Counted from the stretch's first letter, positions 1 through 9,336 are shown. The stretch is DNA of 64,000 nucleotides from Thiothrix subterranea (GCF_030930995.1 NZ_CP133217.1:2160001-2224000), one strand, 5' to 3'. Program-made: numbers and translations. The notes: a model not told the origin generated them from the letters alone.

Positions 1-1629
1 GCCGCAGCGTTGGCGAATGTGGATGGCGATTTCGGGCGAACTACTGACCCGGTACGCATGTACATGCGTGAAATGGGAACGGTGGAACTGTTGACCCGTG
101 AAGGCGAAATTCAGATTGCGATCCGCATCGAAGACGGTTTGAACGAAATCTTGCGAGCGTTGGCGCAATACCCGGCCTCGACAGAAGTGTTGCTGGAAAA
201 AGCCAGCCTGATTGATTCTGAAGAAATCCGTTTAACCGACATCATCAACGGTTTTGTTAACCCGGATGAAGATTTGACGGCATTTCAGGTTGCTGCTGTG
301 CCGGAAGAATTGGAAGAAGCCGCTATTGCGGCTGAAGAAGAAGCGGTCGCCGTCGTTGAAGAAGAAGATGACGAAGACGCTGCTGATCCAGTCGATACCG
401 GCCCTGATCCTGAAGAAGCGCGGATTAAGTTTGCAGAACTTCGCGAACTGTACGAAGCGTCCAAAACAGCTTGCGCCAGCAATAACCAAGCGGCTTACAC
501 AGCGGCTCGTGAGGCGGTGGCACTCAAGTTCATGGAATTCCGTTTAGCGCAACCGATCATCGAACAGTTGACCGTGCAGTTAAATGAAATCGTGGATCAG
601 ATTCGCCAAAATGAACGCCACATTATGAAATTGTGCGTCCAAAAAGGCGGCATGGCGCGTCAGGATTTCATCGACAGTTTCCCACAAAATGAAACCGATT
701 TGACTTGGTTGGATCGTTATTGTGCGGATAAACGCGGCGACCATACCCGTTTGAAGAGCTTCTTGCCAAAAATTCATGAAGCTCAGCAAGAATTATTAGT
801 CATTCAACGTGACTGCAACCTATCCATTTCGCAAATCAAAGACATTAACCGCAGCATGTCGGTCGGTGAAGCCAAGGCGCGACGTGCGAAAAAGGAAATG
901 GTCGAAGCCAACCTGCGTTTGGTGATTTCCATTGCGAAGAAGTATACCAACCGTGGTTTGCAATTCCTTGATTTGATTCAGGAAGGCAATATTGGTCTGA
1001 TGAAAGCGGTGGATAAATTTGAGTACCGCCGTGGTTACAAGTTCTCGACTTACGCCACTTGGTGGATACGTCAGGCGATTACCCGTTCGATTGCGGATCA
1101 GGCACGGACTATCCGTATTCCGGTACATATGATTGAAACCATCAACAAGCTCAACCGCATTTCGCGCAAGCTGTTGCAGGAAAAAGGTCGTGAAGCTACA
1201 CCGGAAGAATTGGCTGAAGCGATGGATATGCCGGAAGATAAAATCCGCAAAGTGCTGAAAATTGCCAAAGAGCCGATTTCGATGGAAACGCCGATTGGTG
1301 ACGATGAAGATTCTCACTTGGGTGACTTTATCGAAGATGGCAATATTTTGTCACCGATTGAGTCTGCGACCACTTCCAGTTTGTCGGAAGTGACTCGTGA
1401 TGTCTTGTCCAGTTTGACTTCCCGCGAAGCTAAAGTGTTGCGGATGCGTTTCGGTATCGACATGAACACCGACCATACGCTCGAAGAAGTGGGTAAGCAG
1501 TTCGACGTAACCCGTGAACGTATCCGTCAGATTGAAGCCAAAGCCTTGCGCAAGTTGCGTCATCCGAGCCGTTCGGATATGCTTCGCAGCTTCTTAGAAT
1601 ACGAGCCGGGTGTCTTACCGACAAACTGA
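1..1629 (+). CDS. rpoD: RNA polymerase primary sigma factor RpoD (5' end outside window)
   Basis: Sigma-70 directs core RNA polymerase to housekeeping promoters. The reading frame is open from base 1, and a TTG at 10 is only the first possible start inside the window. The visible protein opens just before region 1.2 ([19 protein letters not shown]), so roughly 90 residues of region 1.1 lie upstream. An acidic, Glu/Asp-rich non-conserved insert follows (about residues 95-135). Region 2 ([16 protein letters not shown] and [20 protein letters not shown]) is the core-binding and -10-binding part. Region 3 carries the [14 protein letters not shown] segment, and region 4 ends with [20 protein letters not shown], the -35 helix-turn-helix. 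All functional regions present look intact. A CAU tRNA follows 14 bp after the stop, an arrangement seen in several gammaproteobacteria. Confidence 0.97.
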   Translation, partial: AAALANVDGDFGRTTDPVRMYMREMGTVELLTREGEIQIAIRIEDGLNEILRALAQYPASTEVLLEKASLIDSEEIRLTDIINGFVNPDEDLTAFQVAAVPEELEEAAIAAEEEAVAVVEEEDDEDAADPVDTGPDPEEARIKFAELRELYEASKTACASNNQAAYTAAREAVALKFMEFRLAQPIIEQLTVQLNEIVDQIRQNERHIMKLCVQKGGMARQDFIDSFPQNETDLTWLDRYCADKRGDHTRLKSFLPKIHEAQQELLVIQRDCNLSISQIKDINRSMSVGEAKARRAKKEMVEANLRLVISIAKKYTNRGLQFLDLIQEGNIGLMKAVDKFEYRRGYKFSTYATWWIRQAITRSIADQARTIRIPVHMIETINKLNRISRKLLQEKGREATPEELAEAMDMPEDKIRKVLKIAKEPISMETPIGDDEDSHLGDFIEDGNILSPIESATTSSLSEVTRDVLSSLTSREAKVLRMRFGIDMNTDHTLEEVGKQFDVTRERIRQIEAKALRKLRHPSRSDMLRSFLEYEPGVLPTN

Positions 1630-1643
1630 GCGTAGCGATTTTA

Positions 1644-1719
1644 GGGCCTATGGCGCAATGGTTAGCGCAGAGGACTCATAATCCTTTGGTTCTAGGTTCG
1701 AGTCCTAGTAGGCCCACCA
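1644..1719 (+). tRNA. tRNA with CAU anticodon, probably tRNA-Ile2 (lysidine-modified)
   Basis: A complete 76-nt cloverleaf: acceptor GGGCCTA pairs with TAGGCCC, the D arm is GCGC/GCGC, the anticodon loop is CTCATAA with CAT at 1677-1679, the T loop is TTCGAGT, and CCA is encoded. CAU is shared by elongator tRNA-Met and the AUA-reading tRNA-Ile2. The anticodon stem and the TTGGTT variable region resemble tRNA-Ile2 more than tRNA-Met, so Ile2 is preferred, by inference. Phage-like sequence follows directly, so the 3' end is a natural candidate attachment site, but no second copy of it is visible in the window. Confidence 0.93.
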
Positions 1720-2026
1720 ATTTTATCAAGGTGTTGCGTTGTTTTGCCGCCCGATGATTCCCCGCCGTTTTGGTCGGGGTCATGATAGGGTCATACCTGC
1801 GGTTTTTGTGGGGACAAGGCGCAAGGGATTAGTACCCTACTCTATGGTCAAAAAAAAGCCGCATCAGATGACACGGCTTTCTTGATCAAGTTTTGATGCG
1901 CACTAGAGTATGGCGATGAACCACGCAAAACCGTTTAGGTAACATCCGACAATGAACTGCCAAAAATCCCCACCCACGTCTAAAAAATTCTCTTCCAGCT
2001 TTTTTTCTTTGGGGAATATCAACCCT
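1720..2026. other. Non-coding junction between the tRNA and the first IS copy
   Basis: No convincing coding sequence. It holds a minus-strand terminator-like hairpin at 1850-1880 and a GC-rich imperfect hairpin around 1758-1780. Its position directly after a tRNA and before phage and IS debris suggests the left end of a decayed integrated element. Confidence 0.5.
1850..1880 (-). terminator. Terminator-like hairpin reading leftward
   Basis: AAAGCCG (1855-1861) pairs with CGGCTTT (1874-1880). On the minus strand the stem runs into eight consecutive T. The core AAAAAAGCCGCATCAG recurs at 9787-9802, which suggests the two hairpins come from the same mobile background. Confidence 0.55.
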
Positions 2027-3466
2027 CATACGCGCCAACTTAAGCCCCTATCCCCTTGATTAAACACGGCTCAACGCCATTTCTCGGCATTGGTTCAACA
2101 GAGCAAGAATGGGGCTGGGTAAACATTGCAACGTCCGCTTTCTGGGGCGTTCGCTCAAACTCTTGATGTTGTCATCCTCAAAGCGGGCATCAACAGGGAA
2201 ACAGGCTTTGATGCCCGCGTTGAGGTCATCCGCGACGGTTTTCCAAAGTCGCCAATCGGTGAGTCGGCGGGGGTTATCGAGTTTGCGCTTGGCATTGGCA
2301 AAGCGACTTTGCGTCATCTTTTCCAGCACGGCGGCGTACAATAATTTGCCGTGTAGATACAGATCAGCCAGTTTTGAGCCTTTGTGCGCCCGTAGTTCAT
2401 CGACATTCAGCAAACTTTTGAGGCGTTTGATCACTAATTCAACCTGCCAGCGGACACGATAGAGTGCGGATGCGGTGGTGGTACACAGCACTTCAGGCGG
2501 TAATGACGTGAAAATCAGTACCCATTCGCTCAGGCAAAGGGCTTCCGTGCTGGGGTTGCGTCCCTTGTCTTTGGCACGTTGTTTGGCTTTGCGCCGCGCT
2601 TGTGCGGCTTTTTCTTCGGGTAAGGGGATCGCGTGAAGGTAGCCCTGGATGCGTTTGTTGCCATGACATAACCAAACCGGCACACAACTGGGGCGTTTGC
2701 CCAGCTTGCGTAAGCGCGTGTACCAGTCGATTTTGACTAGGCGTCCGGCATCATCTCCTTCGCCATCTTCATACAGGTTCATGCTGTGGACGTTGTAGCG
2801 TAATACCACATCACCGCCTCGGTCGATGAAAGGGACAAGCGTTTTGGGTTGGTTATAACCCCGGTCAATCAGCACCACATCGCCTGCTGCCAGCGTGTAA
2901 TGGTCGAGGTTTTCGCCTTCTTTATCGGTAGTGACTTCCACTTGATGCAGGCTGAGGTTGATCAAATCAATCGCGATGTGCAGGCGATAGGTCGTGGCAG
3001 TAGCTCCCGGTTCTTGCACGGTCGAGCCATCAATGACGATGAAACGCAGTTTGCCGCTATCGACAACCTCGCTTAGCCCAAATACGCCTGCCAGCAGGGA
3101 TTTTACCCACGGAACACAGGCTTCCAGTCTTTTTTTACCGCTGTGTCACTGAGGTAGCCCTGCCTCTGGGCGACCTCCCCGGCGCAACTGCGTAGCGACA
3201 AGTCCAAACCGCAGTAAGCCAGCACTAACTGGAGCAATTGCAGCGGGCTTTTGATCTTGCGGGGACGGGCGAAGGCTTTGAAGGCATACGCTTGTTCATG
3301 ATAATCGGCAGGCAACACTTGCAGGAATTGGGCAAAACGGGTATCTAATAACGGTGGCAACTTCATGTGGACTTTCACTTTGGTCGGTAAAAGTATCCTA
3401 CATGGAGTTGCCATATCTTGTTTTCAAGAGGAAACAAGGGGTTAGGGGCTTAAGTTGGCGCGTATG
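2027..3466 (-). mobile_element. IS4-family insertion sequence, copy A
   Basis: About 1.44 kb bounded by near-perfect inverted repeats of about 31 bp that begin CATACGCGCCAACTTAAGCC. It is closely related to copy B at 7898-9336 and lies in the opposite orientation. The flanks (AACCCT on the left, CGGGTT on the right) do not form the 11-bp direct duplication seen around copy B. That implies a deletion or recombination at one end after insertion. The right end interrupts a small phage-type gene (3467-3774). Confidence 0.93.
2060..3366 (-). CDS. IS4-family DDE transposase, two frames joined at an A7 slippery run (copy A)
   Basis: The first frame (start about 3366, MKLPPLLDTRF) ends shortly after VKKDW. 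The second frame carries IDGSTVQEP with the first catalytic Asp, LIDRGYNQPK with the second Asp, and YRVRWQVELVIKRLK, which fits the IS4 Y-(2)-R-(3)-E-(6)-K signature. The frames differ by -1 and overlap at seven consecutive A on the coding strand (T3130-T3136). Joined there, they give about 434 residues, a normal length. Copy B has the same arrangement at the same place, which favours programmed -1 frameshifting over a chance lesion. The family assignment is secure. Activity is not known. Confidence 0.85.
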
Positions 3467-3774
3467 CGGGTTTCTGTTGACAACAAAGGCCAGTTATCGG
3501 GGTGTTTCTCATATGCTTTCATCATGCCCAACATATTGGAAATAGCCCATAAATGCCCTATCCATCCGCCTATTTCATCATCGTCTTTGCACATATTTTC
3601 GCGTAACCACTTACGAACTTTATTTGCGTCTGGTTCGTCTTCCAATAATGCGGGTGAACTGCGCTTGATTGCGTTAATTAGAGTTATATGGCGTGGATAA
3701 CTCACGCCATCAATAACAATCCCATCATCATTAGCACCTACAGGCGGTTTATTTCCACGTTCATTTTGTTCCAT
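3467..3774 (-). pseudogene. Hypothetical protein truncated by IS copy A
   Basis: The frame starts at 3774 with a GGAAAG ribosome site upstream and runs about 102 residues before the IS terminus supplies the final codons and stop. The protein is hydrophilic, with an acidic middle (LLEDEPDANKVRKWLREN) and a Trp-rich helix (IGGWIGHLWAISNMLGMM). No family is recognised. It sits beyond the gpO fragment on the same strand, separated from it by a strong hairpin, so it is probably a prophage cargo gene that lost its 3' end when the IS inserted. Confidence 0.55.
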
Positions 3775-3821
3775 ACTTTGCTTTCCTGTCAGATAGTCAG
3801 ATCATCCACGGGAACATGCAA

Positions 3822-3852
3822 AAGGGGAACTCTCAACAGTTCCCCTTTTTTT
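3822..3852. terminator. Strong intrinsic terminator between gpO and the truncated gene
   Basis: AAGGGGAACT (3822-3831) pairs perfectly with AGTTCCCCTT (3838-3847), with a run of seven T through 3852 on the plus strand and TTTT on the minus strand side. It could end the leftward gpO transcript or serve both strands. Confidence 0.75.
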
Positions 3853-3910
3853 ATGTCGTTAGGTTGTCGACTGTCTGTCAGGTGAGCGTGTTTTGCAAGT
3901 CTGGCAGGGC

Positions 3911-4300
3911 TTAGCGCCAGCCCTTCACGTTGTGGGTGTCTTCGTTTCCGGTCGTCAGTGGGCGGAATTGGTAGCCGTCTGCTGGTATCTGCTGCTTCAG
4001 TTCTTCAATCTCCGTGTCGGTGGCAGACTTCAAGTCGGCATATTTGGCTTGTTGCTGCACCAGTTCAGCCTTGAGCGCATCACGTTCTGCACGGATACCG
4101 TTTAGTTCACGGGTGAAAAAATCCATCATCTTAGTGAACTGGTGCGATTGCCCTTCTGTGTCGAACTGTTCCTCTGTGGGGGTGTCGGTGTACTCCAGCG
4201 GTTCAGTAAACGCGGATTCGGTGCGGTTGCCGGTGCTGAATTTCATGATACCCGTGCCAAGGCTTGCGGGTGAGTCGGTGACTCCCAAACCCATTAAGTA
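3911..4300 (-). pseudogene. P2 gpO-like capsid scaffolding protein, C-terminal fragment
   Basis: This is the 3' half of the gene whose 5' half is at 5559-5913. Removing the IS3 element and one copy of the GTA duplication restores one frame that reads TGKAY directly into LMGLGVTDSPASLGTG, which is typical of the gpO scaffold/protease family. The remainder holds a coiled-coil-like stretch (FFTRELNGIRAERDALKAEL) matching the scaffold region of gpO, and ends KGWR. gpO normally guides procapsid assembly and cleaves capsid proteins. Here it is disrupted and presumably not made. Confidence 0.85.
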
Positions 4301-4368
4301 TGATCTAGCCCAGCAAACCCGGACACCCCAAGAAGTGAGTACACTATACTCGACACTTGAGGTGAAAG

Positions 4369-4665
4369 ATGAAACCAAGCAAACCGACCACCAAGCCCTA
4401 CACACGCCGTTCCGAGAGCTACAAAGCGGAAGCCCTGAAACTAGCCGATCGAATCGGTTACACGGAAGCTGCGCGTCAATTGGGTTTACATGAATCGCAA
4501 CTCTACGGCTGGCGAGCCAAACAGTCGCATCAACAAACGGTTAGCAGCCGCGAACAAGAGCAAGCGGCTGAAATCGCGAAACTCAAACGGGAACTGTTGA
4601 TAGCCCAAGAAGAGGTGGCTATCCTAAAAAAGGCCAGCGCGTACTTTGCGAGACAGCTCAAGTGA
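4369..4665 (+). CDS. IS3-family transposase OrfA
   Basis: A 98-residue helix-turn-helix protein. The N-terminal part ([20 protein letters not shown]) is the transposase_8 type DNA-binding domain that recognises the IS ends. The C-terminal part ([20 protein letters not shown]) is a leucine-zipper-like coiled coil used for multimerisation. Near the end the codons CTA AAA AAG contain an A AAA AAG heptamer (4626-4632), a classic -1 frameshift site. A shift there enters the orfB frame and would give the OrfAB transposase. The stop overlaps the orfB start. Confidence 0.93.
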   Translation: MKPSKPTTKPYTRRSESYKAEALKLADRIGYTEAARQLGLHESQLYGWRAKQSHQQTVSSREQEQAAEIAKLKRELLIAQEEVAILKKASAYFARQLK

Positions 4666-5531
4666 AGTACGCTTTTATTCAACAACATAGCCGTGAATTC
4701 TGCATTCCCCGCCTGTGCCAAGCATTGGGTGTTGCCCGCAGCAGTTACTATGAATGGCTGGAGCGACAATCCAACTATCGGCAACGTGAGCAACGCCAGG
4801 CATCACTCGATACTCAGGTTGCCGCCGCCTTCCAGTCCAAGAAAGGCTGCTATGGCGCATGGCGTTTATGTAAACTATTGGCAAAGGATGGGCAGCATTA
4901 CAACCGCAAAACCATTGCCAACAGCTTGAAACGTCAGGGATTAGTCGCCAAAGCAGCGCGGAAATTCAAGGCAACCACCCATAGCCGCCATTCGTTGCCA
5001 GTGTCGCCCAATCTGCTGGAACAGAACTTTACCGCGACCGCCCCAAATCAGAAGTGGGTCGGTGACATCACTTATTTGTGGACAGACGAAGGCTGGCTGT
5101 ATCTGGCTGTTATCATTGACTTATTTTCCCGTCAAGTGATTGGTTGGGCAATGGATCAACGCATGACCGCTGATTTGGTTGGTGATGCTCTGCAAATGGC
5201 ACTTTGGAAACGTAAACATCCCAAGGGCGTGATTGTCCATTCCGACCGTGGCAGCCAATATTGCTCCCAAGCTTACCAACAACTGATACAACAGCACCAA
5301 CTGCATGGCAGCATGAGTGCCAAAGGCAATTGCTATGACAACGCCTGCGCCGAAAGCTTTTTCCATTCCATGAAAGTAGAATGCATCCACGGTGAACGCT
5401 TTGCCACACGGGATGCCATGAAACAAACCGTTTTCGAGTACATCGAAACCGATTACAACCGTCACCGCTTGCACAGTACCTTGGGCTATCTCAGCCCACT
5501 GGACTTTGAAGCACAATTCCTCACAAGTTGA
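4662..5531 (+). CDS. IS3-family transposase OrfB (DDE integrase core)
   Basis: A 289-residue catalytic subunit with an rve-type DDE domain. The first Asp is in [16 protein letters not shown], the second in [11 protein letters not shown], and the Glu in [16 protein letters not shown]. An HTH_21-like region precedes the core (about residues 45-95), and the C terminus ends in the usual [15 protein letters not shown]. The independent start is GTG at 4662, overlapping the orfA stop. The functional enzyme in this family is normally the OrfAB fusion made by frameshifting at 4626-4632. Confidence 0.95.
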   Translation: MKYAFIQQHSREFCIPRLCQALGVARSSYYEWLERQSNYRQREQRQASLDTQVAAAFQSKKGCYGAWRLCKLLAKDGQHYNRKTIANSLKRQGLVAKAARKFKATTHSRHSLPVSPNLLEQNFTATAPNQKWVGDITYLWTDEGWLYLAVIIDLFSRQVIGWAMDQRMTADLVGDALQMALWKRKHPKGVIVHSDRGSQYCSQAYQQLIQQHQLHGSMSAKGNCYDNACAESFFHSMKVECIHGERFATRDAMKQTVFEYIETDYNRHRLHSTLGYLSPLDFEAQFLTS

Positions 5532-5558
5532 GGTGTCCGGGTTTAATGGGCTAGATCA

Positions 5559-5913
5559 GTAAGCTTTGCCGGTGTCGGCAAACCTCGGATCAATTTCCAC
5601 GGATAGATGGACTTTTTGACCGCTGCGCACCATTGCGATTAGGTCGGGGTGTGGTTCGATTTTCACATACAAGGCGGTTTTGCCATCGAGTGCGCCGCCT
5701 TTGATGCGTTCGGCTTTGACTTCCACCACATCACCCAACGCCTTGAACAAACCGTCTGGCATGACGCCGCGAATATGTTCAGGCCAGATTCTGGCGTTAT
5801 AGGTGTCTTGGTGGTAACTCGCTGCAATTTGCTGGAGTTGCTCAGCGGTGATGTCGCGCCCGTCGGCTGTTTTGCCTTCAACGGCGGCGCGGATAAAATC
5901 GGTTTTCAGTTTC
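5559..5913 (-). pseudogene. P2 gpO-like capsid scaffolding protein, N-terminal fragment
   Basis: The start is at 5913 (MKLKTDFIRAAVEG) with an AAAGGA ribosome site upstream. The fragment has the gpO hallmarks EHIRGVMPDGLFKALGDV and VHLSVEIDPRFADTGKAY, then is cut by the IS3 element. Its partner is at 3911-4300. In phage P2 gpO lies upstream of gpN. Here it lies downstream of gpN-gpM on the same strand, so the block has been rearranged. Confidence 0.85.
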
Positions 5914-5931
5914 ATGGTCGGTGTCCTTTGG

Positions 5932-6070
5932 TTATGCAGTCGCGCCGCCGTGCGTGCGTTTTTGCATGAATGTTTCAACGTCACTTTTGCAGAATCGGAA
6001 AGACTTGTATTTCCCTGACTCTAGGCAGATGTCAGGGAGTTCTTTCGGATTGAGCAACGCTTGCTTTAGG
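5932..6070 (-). pseudogene. C-terminal remnant of a small helix-turn-helix (AlpA/excisionase-like) protein
   Basis: An open stretch without a start reads KQALLNPKELPDIC, then GKYKSFRFCKSDVETFMQKR, then HGGATA and stop. The pattern of a short basic beta-hairpin followed by SDVETFM matches the end of small phage DNA-binding regulators of the AlpA/MerR-like type. The N-terminal half is missing, and the end of gpM is fused to it out of frame near 6070. The gpM tail IPKASVAQSERTP is therefore probably encoded by this remnant in a second frame. This is inference from composition; no homology search was run. Confidence 0.5.
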
Positions 6071-6781
6071 AATGTGGGGATGGACGGTTAACGCTGCGGC
6101 ACGGGTTGGCATGTCGTAACGTTTGGCGGTGATTGCGGTGGTTTCCACTGGCTTTCCTGCGCTTAAGCGTTTGAGGTGGCTCTTAACGCCTATGTGCGGG
6201 TGCAAGGTTTGCGCCTGCTGTAGCAGCGTGTGTGCCTGATGCGGGTCAGTATTAGCAATGGCTAAGCCGTAAGCTTTGCAGAGTCGAGCGGTGATGATGT
6301 CCGACATATCGCGCTCTTTTACCATTTGCCATAGGCGTTCCATTTCAGCGGCATAATCCGCCGGGGTTGCGGCTAATACGGTTTTGCTGATTTCTTCGGT
6401 GCTGATGTCGGCTAGGGAGCGTGAAAAACCGTCGGGTGCGGTCATGCCGTGTTTCAGCAAATCGAGCGCTTGGGGAATGTCGCCCACGTCCGCCGCCCAC
6501 AAGGTGCACCACACGAGCACACTGTCTTGTCCGCTGCTGTTGGTGATTCCAGCCACTAACACACCGTCGAGGTAATCGCGGTATTGAGTGAGAATTTCGC
6601 GTTTGACCTCACGCCGCCGGGTTTGGCTTTTGATGCTTTGCAGGCGCTTATGATCGGCTTTCAACTGGTACAAACTCACCCGATATAGATGGTTAAGGCG
6701 CGTGTCCGTTGGCGGTGAAGCAGTGCAAACGTGCTGCTCTGCTTCGACCTTCACCCGATGTTTAGCAGCGAGTGACAACAT
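6032..6781 (-). CDS. P2 gpM-like small terminase subunit (endonuclease)
   Basis: 249 residues. It resembles gpM, the terminase subunit that with gpP cuts concatemeric DNA at cos for packaging. Family-type features are NHLYRVSLYQLKADHKRLQS near the N terminus, the REILTQYRDYLDGVL and SGQDSVLVWCTLWAADVGD helices, and a C-terminal ITARLCKAYGLAIANTDPH repeat-like helix. It starts 3 bp after gpN, as in P2 (order N-M). The last dozen residues probably come from an out-of-frame fusion with an HTH remnant, so the native C terminus may be lost. No gpL, portal or gpP is found nearby, so the protein is very likely non-functional as part of a phage. Confidence 0.8.
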   Translation of the reverse strand: MLSLAAKHRVKVEAEQHVCTASPPTDTRLNHLYRVSLYQLKADHKRLQSIKSQTRRREVKREILTQYRDYLDGVLVAGITNSSGQDSVLVWCTLWAADVGDIPQALDLLKHGMTAPDGFSRSLADISTEEISKTVLAATPADYAAEMERLWQMVKERDMSDIITARLCKAYGLAIANTDPHQAHTLLQQAQTLHPHIGVKSHLKRLSAGKPVETTAITAKRYDMPTRAAALTVHPHIPKASVAQSERTP

Positions 6782-6784
6782 GGT

Positions 6785-7831
6785 TTAAGCCCAGCCGCCC
6801 GCGCCGTCGGGTAACAAGATCGCACCGTTACGCACGCCCGCGAACTTGCCGAAGTCTTCCACCACATAGGCTTCATTTTCTGACAAGTATTCCTCTACGC
6901 GGTCACGCTTGGGGTTGTCGATAATGGTACGCCGTAAGGTTCCAGCCTGATGGTAAATACTCAGGTTGTCGTAACTGGTGACGATTACCGCCCGACTTGG
7001 CAAGAATGGCGGCATGATGCACGGCAAACCCGCTACGGTTTTCGAGGCAAACCATGTGCTTAGTGCATTGCGTTCGGTTGGCAAGGTGCTATTAGCCAAC
7101 AATGCCATGCCATGCGCTACCCAAATTTCACGCCCGACCATAACCACTAGATCATCCGTGTCTTGATGCCATGCATCTAACAGATTGGTGGTCATGTCAA
7201 ACACTAGCGCATCAAGGGAGCCATAGCCGCTGCCCTCACCTACTTTGTAAGTATCTGCGGTTGGGTTGCCGTCCGAGCCATAGCCCATAAAGCGGTGCGG
7301 TTGCTTCTTGCGTACCTTGGCAATCCAGCCCTCATTTACATCTTGCAGCAATGGATTAGCCACAATGTCGGTTTCGGCTGCTGCGCTTTCGCCGTGCCAT
7401 CCAATCATGAGGCGGTCACGCGCTACTTGCCGCGCAATCTGGCTGGCATAGATCGTGCTGAAGTCTTCCAGATGCGCCCACGAATCCATCAAGCTGTATT
7501 TCTGGTGCGTGTCATAGTTGGTTTGCTGGCAGTGGTAGCTATCGCCGTCGAGTTCGCCAACGTAACGGGTTTGACGTTCGGCTTCGTCGGTGTTGGTGCG
7601 GCTGGCAATCGGTCGGCTTACGCCTAACCCGATCTTCTGCCCTAGTTGCGAGCTAACGGTGATTTGATTCAGGCGCTTAAGGAAGTCGGCTTTATCGCTG
7701 ACCATTTCATAAAACGATTGCTGCGCTACGGGTGAGTAGTTGAACGCTTCGCCGGTTACTTTGTCGAGTCGGTTAGCGGTTGCTACCTCTGACAAATACC
7801 GATTGAAGCAAACGCGGGTATTATTCTGCAT
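6785..7831 (-). CDS. P2 gpN-like major capsid protein
   Basis: 348 residues from the ATG at 7831 (MQNNTRVCFNRYLSEVA), chosen because a GGAACA ribosome site lies just upstream and the alignment with gpN begins there. An upstream in-frame ATG at 7870 is less likely. Capsid-type blocks are IGLGVSRPIASRTNTDEAER, ARDRLMIGWHGESAA, NPLLQDVNEGWIAKVRKKQP, YGSLDALVFDMTTNLLDAWH and DRVEEYLSENEAYVVEDFGK. The coding frame looks intact. The gene that should lie upstream (gpO in P2) is replaced by IS copy B and non-coding sequence. Confidence 0.88.
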   Translation of the reverse strand: MQNNTRVCFNRYLSEVATANRLDKVTGEAFNYSPVAQQSFYEMVSDKADFLKRLNQITVSSQLGQKIGLGVSRPIASRTNTDEAERQTRYVGELDGDSYHCQQTNYDTHQKYSLMDSWAHLEDFSTIYASQIARQVARDRLMIGWHGESAAAETDIVANPLLQDVNEGWIAKVRKKQPHRFMGYGSDGNPTADTYKVGEGSGYGSLDALVFDMTTNLLDAWHQDTDDLVVMVGREIWVAHGMALLANSTLPTERNALSTWFASKTVAGLPCIMPPFLPSRAVIVTSYDNLSIYHQAGTLRRTIIDNPKRDRVEEYLSENEAYVVEDFGKFAGVRNGAILLPDGAGGWA

Positions 7832-7897
7832 ATGCTGTTCCAGATACTTGGATTGTTTAAACGTCATCACGACGGCTTGTATGGGGGGTTACGACCT

Positions 7898-9336
7898 CAT
7901 ACGCGCCAACTTAAGCCCCTAACTCCTTGTTTCCTCTTGCAAACAAGATGTGGCAACCCCACACAGATGCTTTTACCGACCAAAGTGAAAGTTCCCATGA
8001 AGTTGCCACCGTTATTAGATACCCGTTTTGCCCAATTCCTGCAAGTGTTACCTGCCGATTATCACGAACAAGCGTATGCCTTCAAAGCCTTCGCCCGTCC
8101 CCGCAAGATCAAAAGCCCGCTGCAATTGCTCCAGTTAGTGCTGGCGTACTGCGGCTTGGACTTGTCGCTACGCAGTTGCGCCGGGGAGGTTGCCCAGAGG
8201 CAGGGCTATCTCAGTGATACAGCCGTAAAAAAAGACTGGAGGCTTGTGTTCCGTGGGTAAAATCCCTGCTGGCAGGCGTATTTGGGCTAAGCGAGATTGT
8301 CGATAGCGGCAAACTACGTTTCATCGTCATTGATGGCTCGACCGTGCAAGAACCGGCAGCCACTGCCACGACGTACCGCCTGCATATCGCCATTGATTTG
8401 ATCAACCTCAGCCTGCATCAAGTGGAAGTCACCACCGATAAAGAAGGTGAAAACCTCGACCATTACACGCTGGCAGCAGGCGATGTGGTGCTGATTGACC
8501 GGGGTTATAACCAACCCAAAACGCTTGTCCCTTTTATCGACCGGGGCGGTGACGTGGTATTACGCTACAACGCCCATAGCATGAATCTGTATGAGGATGA
8601 CGAAGGGGATGATACCGGACGCCTAGTCAAAATCGACTGGTACACGCGCTTACGTAAGCTGGGTAAACGCCCCAGTTGTGTGCCGGTTTGGTTATGTCAT
8701 GGCAACAAACGCATCCAGGGCTACCTTCATGCCATCCCCTTACCCGAAGAAAAGGCTGCTGAAGCCCGGCGCAAAGCCAAACAACGCGCCAAAGACAAGG
8801 GACGCAACCCCAGCACGGAAGCCCTTTGCCTGAGCGAATGGGTACTGATTTTCACGTCATTACCGCCTGAAGTGCTGTGTACCACCACCGCATCTGCACT
8901 CTATCGTGTCCGCTGGCAGGTTGAATTGGTGATCAAACGCCTCAAAAGTTTGCTGAATGTCGATGAACTACGAGCGCACAAAGGCTCAAAACTGGCTGAT
9001 CTGTATCTACACGGCAAATTATTGTACGCCGCCGTGCTGGAAAAGATGACGCAAAGTCGCTTTGCCAATGCCAAGCGCAAACTCGACAATCCTCGCCAAC
9101 TCACTGATTGGCGACTGTGGAAAACCGTCGCGGATGACCTCAACGCAGGCATCAAAGCCTGTTTTCCTGTCGATGCACGCTTTGCGGATGACAATATCAA
9201 GAGTTTGAGCGAACGCCCCAGAAAGCGGACGTTGCAATGTTTACCCAGCCCCATTCTTGCTCTGTTGAACCAATGCCGAGAAATGGCGTTGAGCCGTGTT
9301 TAATCAAGGGGATAGGGGCTTAAGTTGGCGCGTATG
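7898..9336 (+). mobile_element. IS4-family insertion sequence, copy B, with 11-bp target duplication
   Basis: About 1.44 kb with the same terminal inverted repeats as copy A, in the opposite orientation. It is flanked by perfect 11-bp direct repeats GGTTACGACCT (7887-7897 and 9337-9347), a duplication length usual for IS4-family elements. The intact duplication shows that this copy arrived by simple transposition and has not since recombined with copy A. The copies differ at scattered positions and by one base in total length. Confidence 0.95.
7997..9303 (+). CDS. IS4-family DDE transposase, two frames joined at an A7 slippery run (copy B)
   Basis: The first frame starts at the ATG at 7997 (MKLPPLLDTRF) and would stop at 8260. 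The second, -1 frame continues through IDGSTVQEP, LIDRGYNQPK and the YREK signature to SRV at 9303. The frames meet at seven A (8227-8233) in the phase GTA AAA AAA GAC, where a -1 slip gives KKRLEACVPWVKSLLAG and joins smoothly to the catalytic core. The catalytic Asp (VIDGST) lies between the slip site and the first start in the second frame, so neither frame alone would be active. Copy A has the same layout. Confidence 0.87.

Larger units (their letters stand above)
4301..5558 (+). mobile_element. IS3-family insertion sequence inside gpO
   Basis: A 1,258-bp element with imperfect terminal inverted repeats (TGATCTAGCCCAGCAAACCC at the left, the complement of GGGTTTAATGGGCTAGATCA at the right). 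It is flanked by the 3-bp duplication GTA (4298-4300 and 5559-5561), the size expected for this family. It contains orfA and orfB overlapping in the -1 frame. Both frames and both ends are intact, so the element looks complete and fairly recent. Confidence 0.95.

Noticed and set aside
1697-1719. Search for a duplicated tRNA 3' end as a right attachment site
   Set aside because: No second copy of TTCGAGTCCTAGTAGGCCCA was found by eye near the integrase or elsewhere in the window.
2027-9336. Inversion of the 3467-7897 segment by recombination between the two opposite IS copies
   Set aside because: Copy B still has matching 11-bp target duplications on both sides, which an exchange between the copies would have separated.
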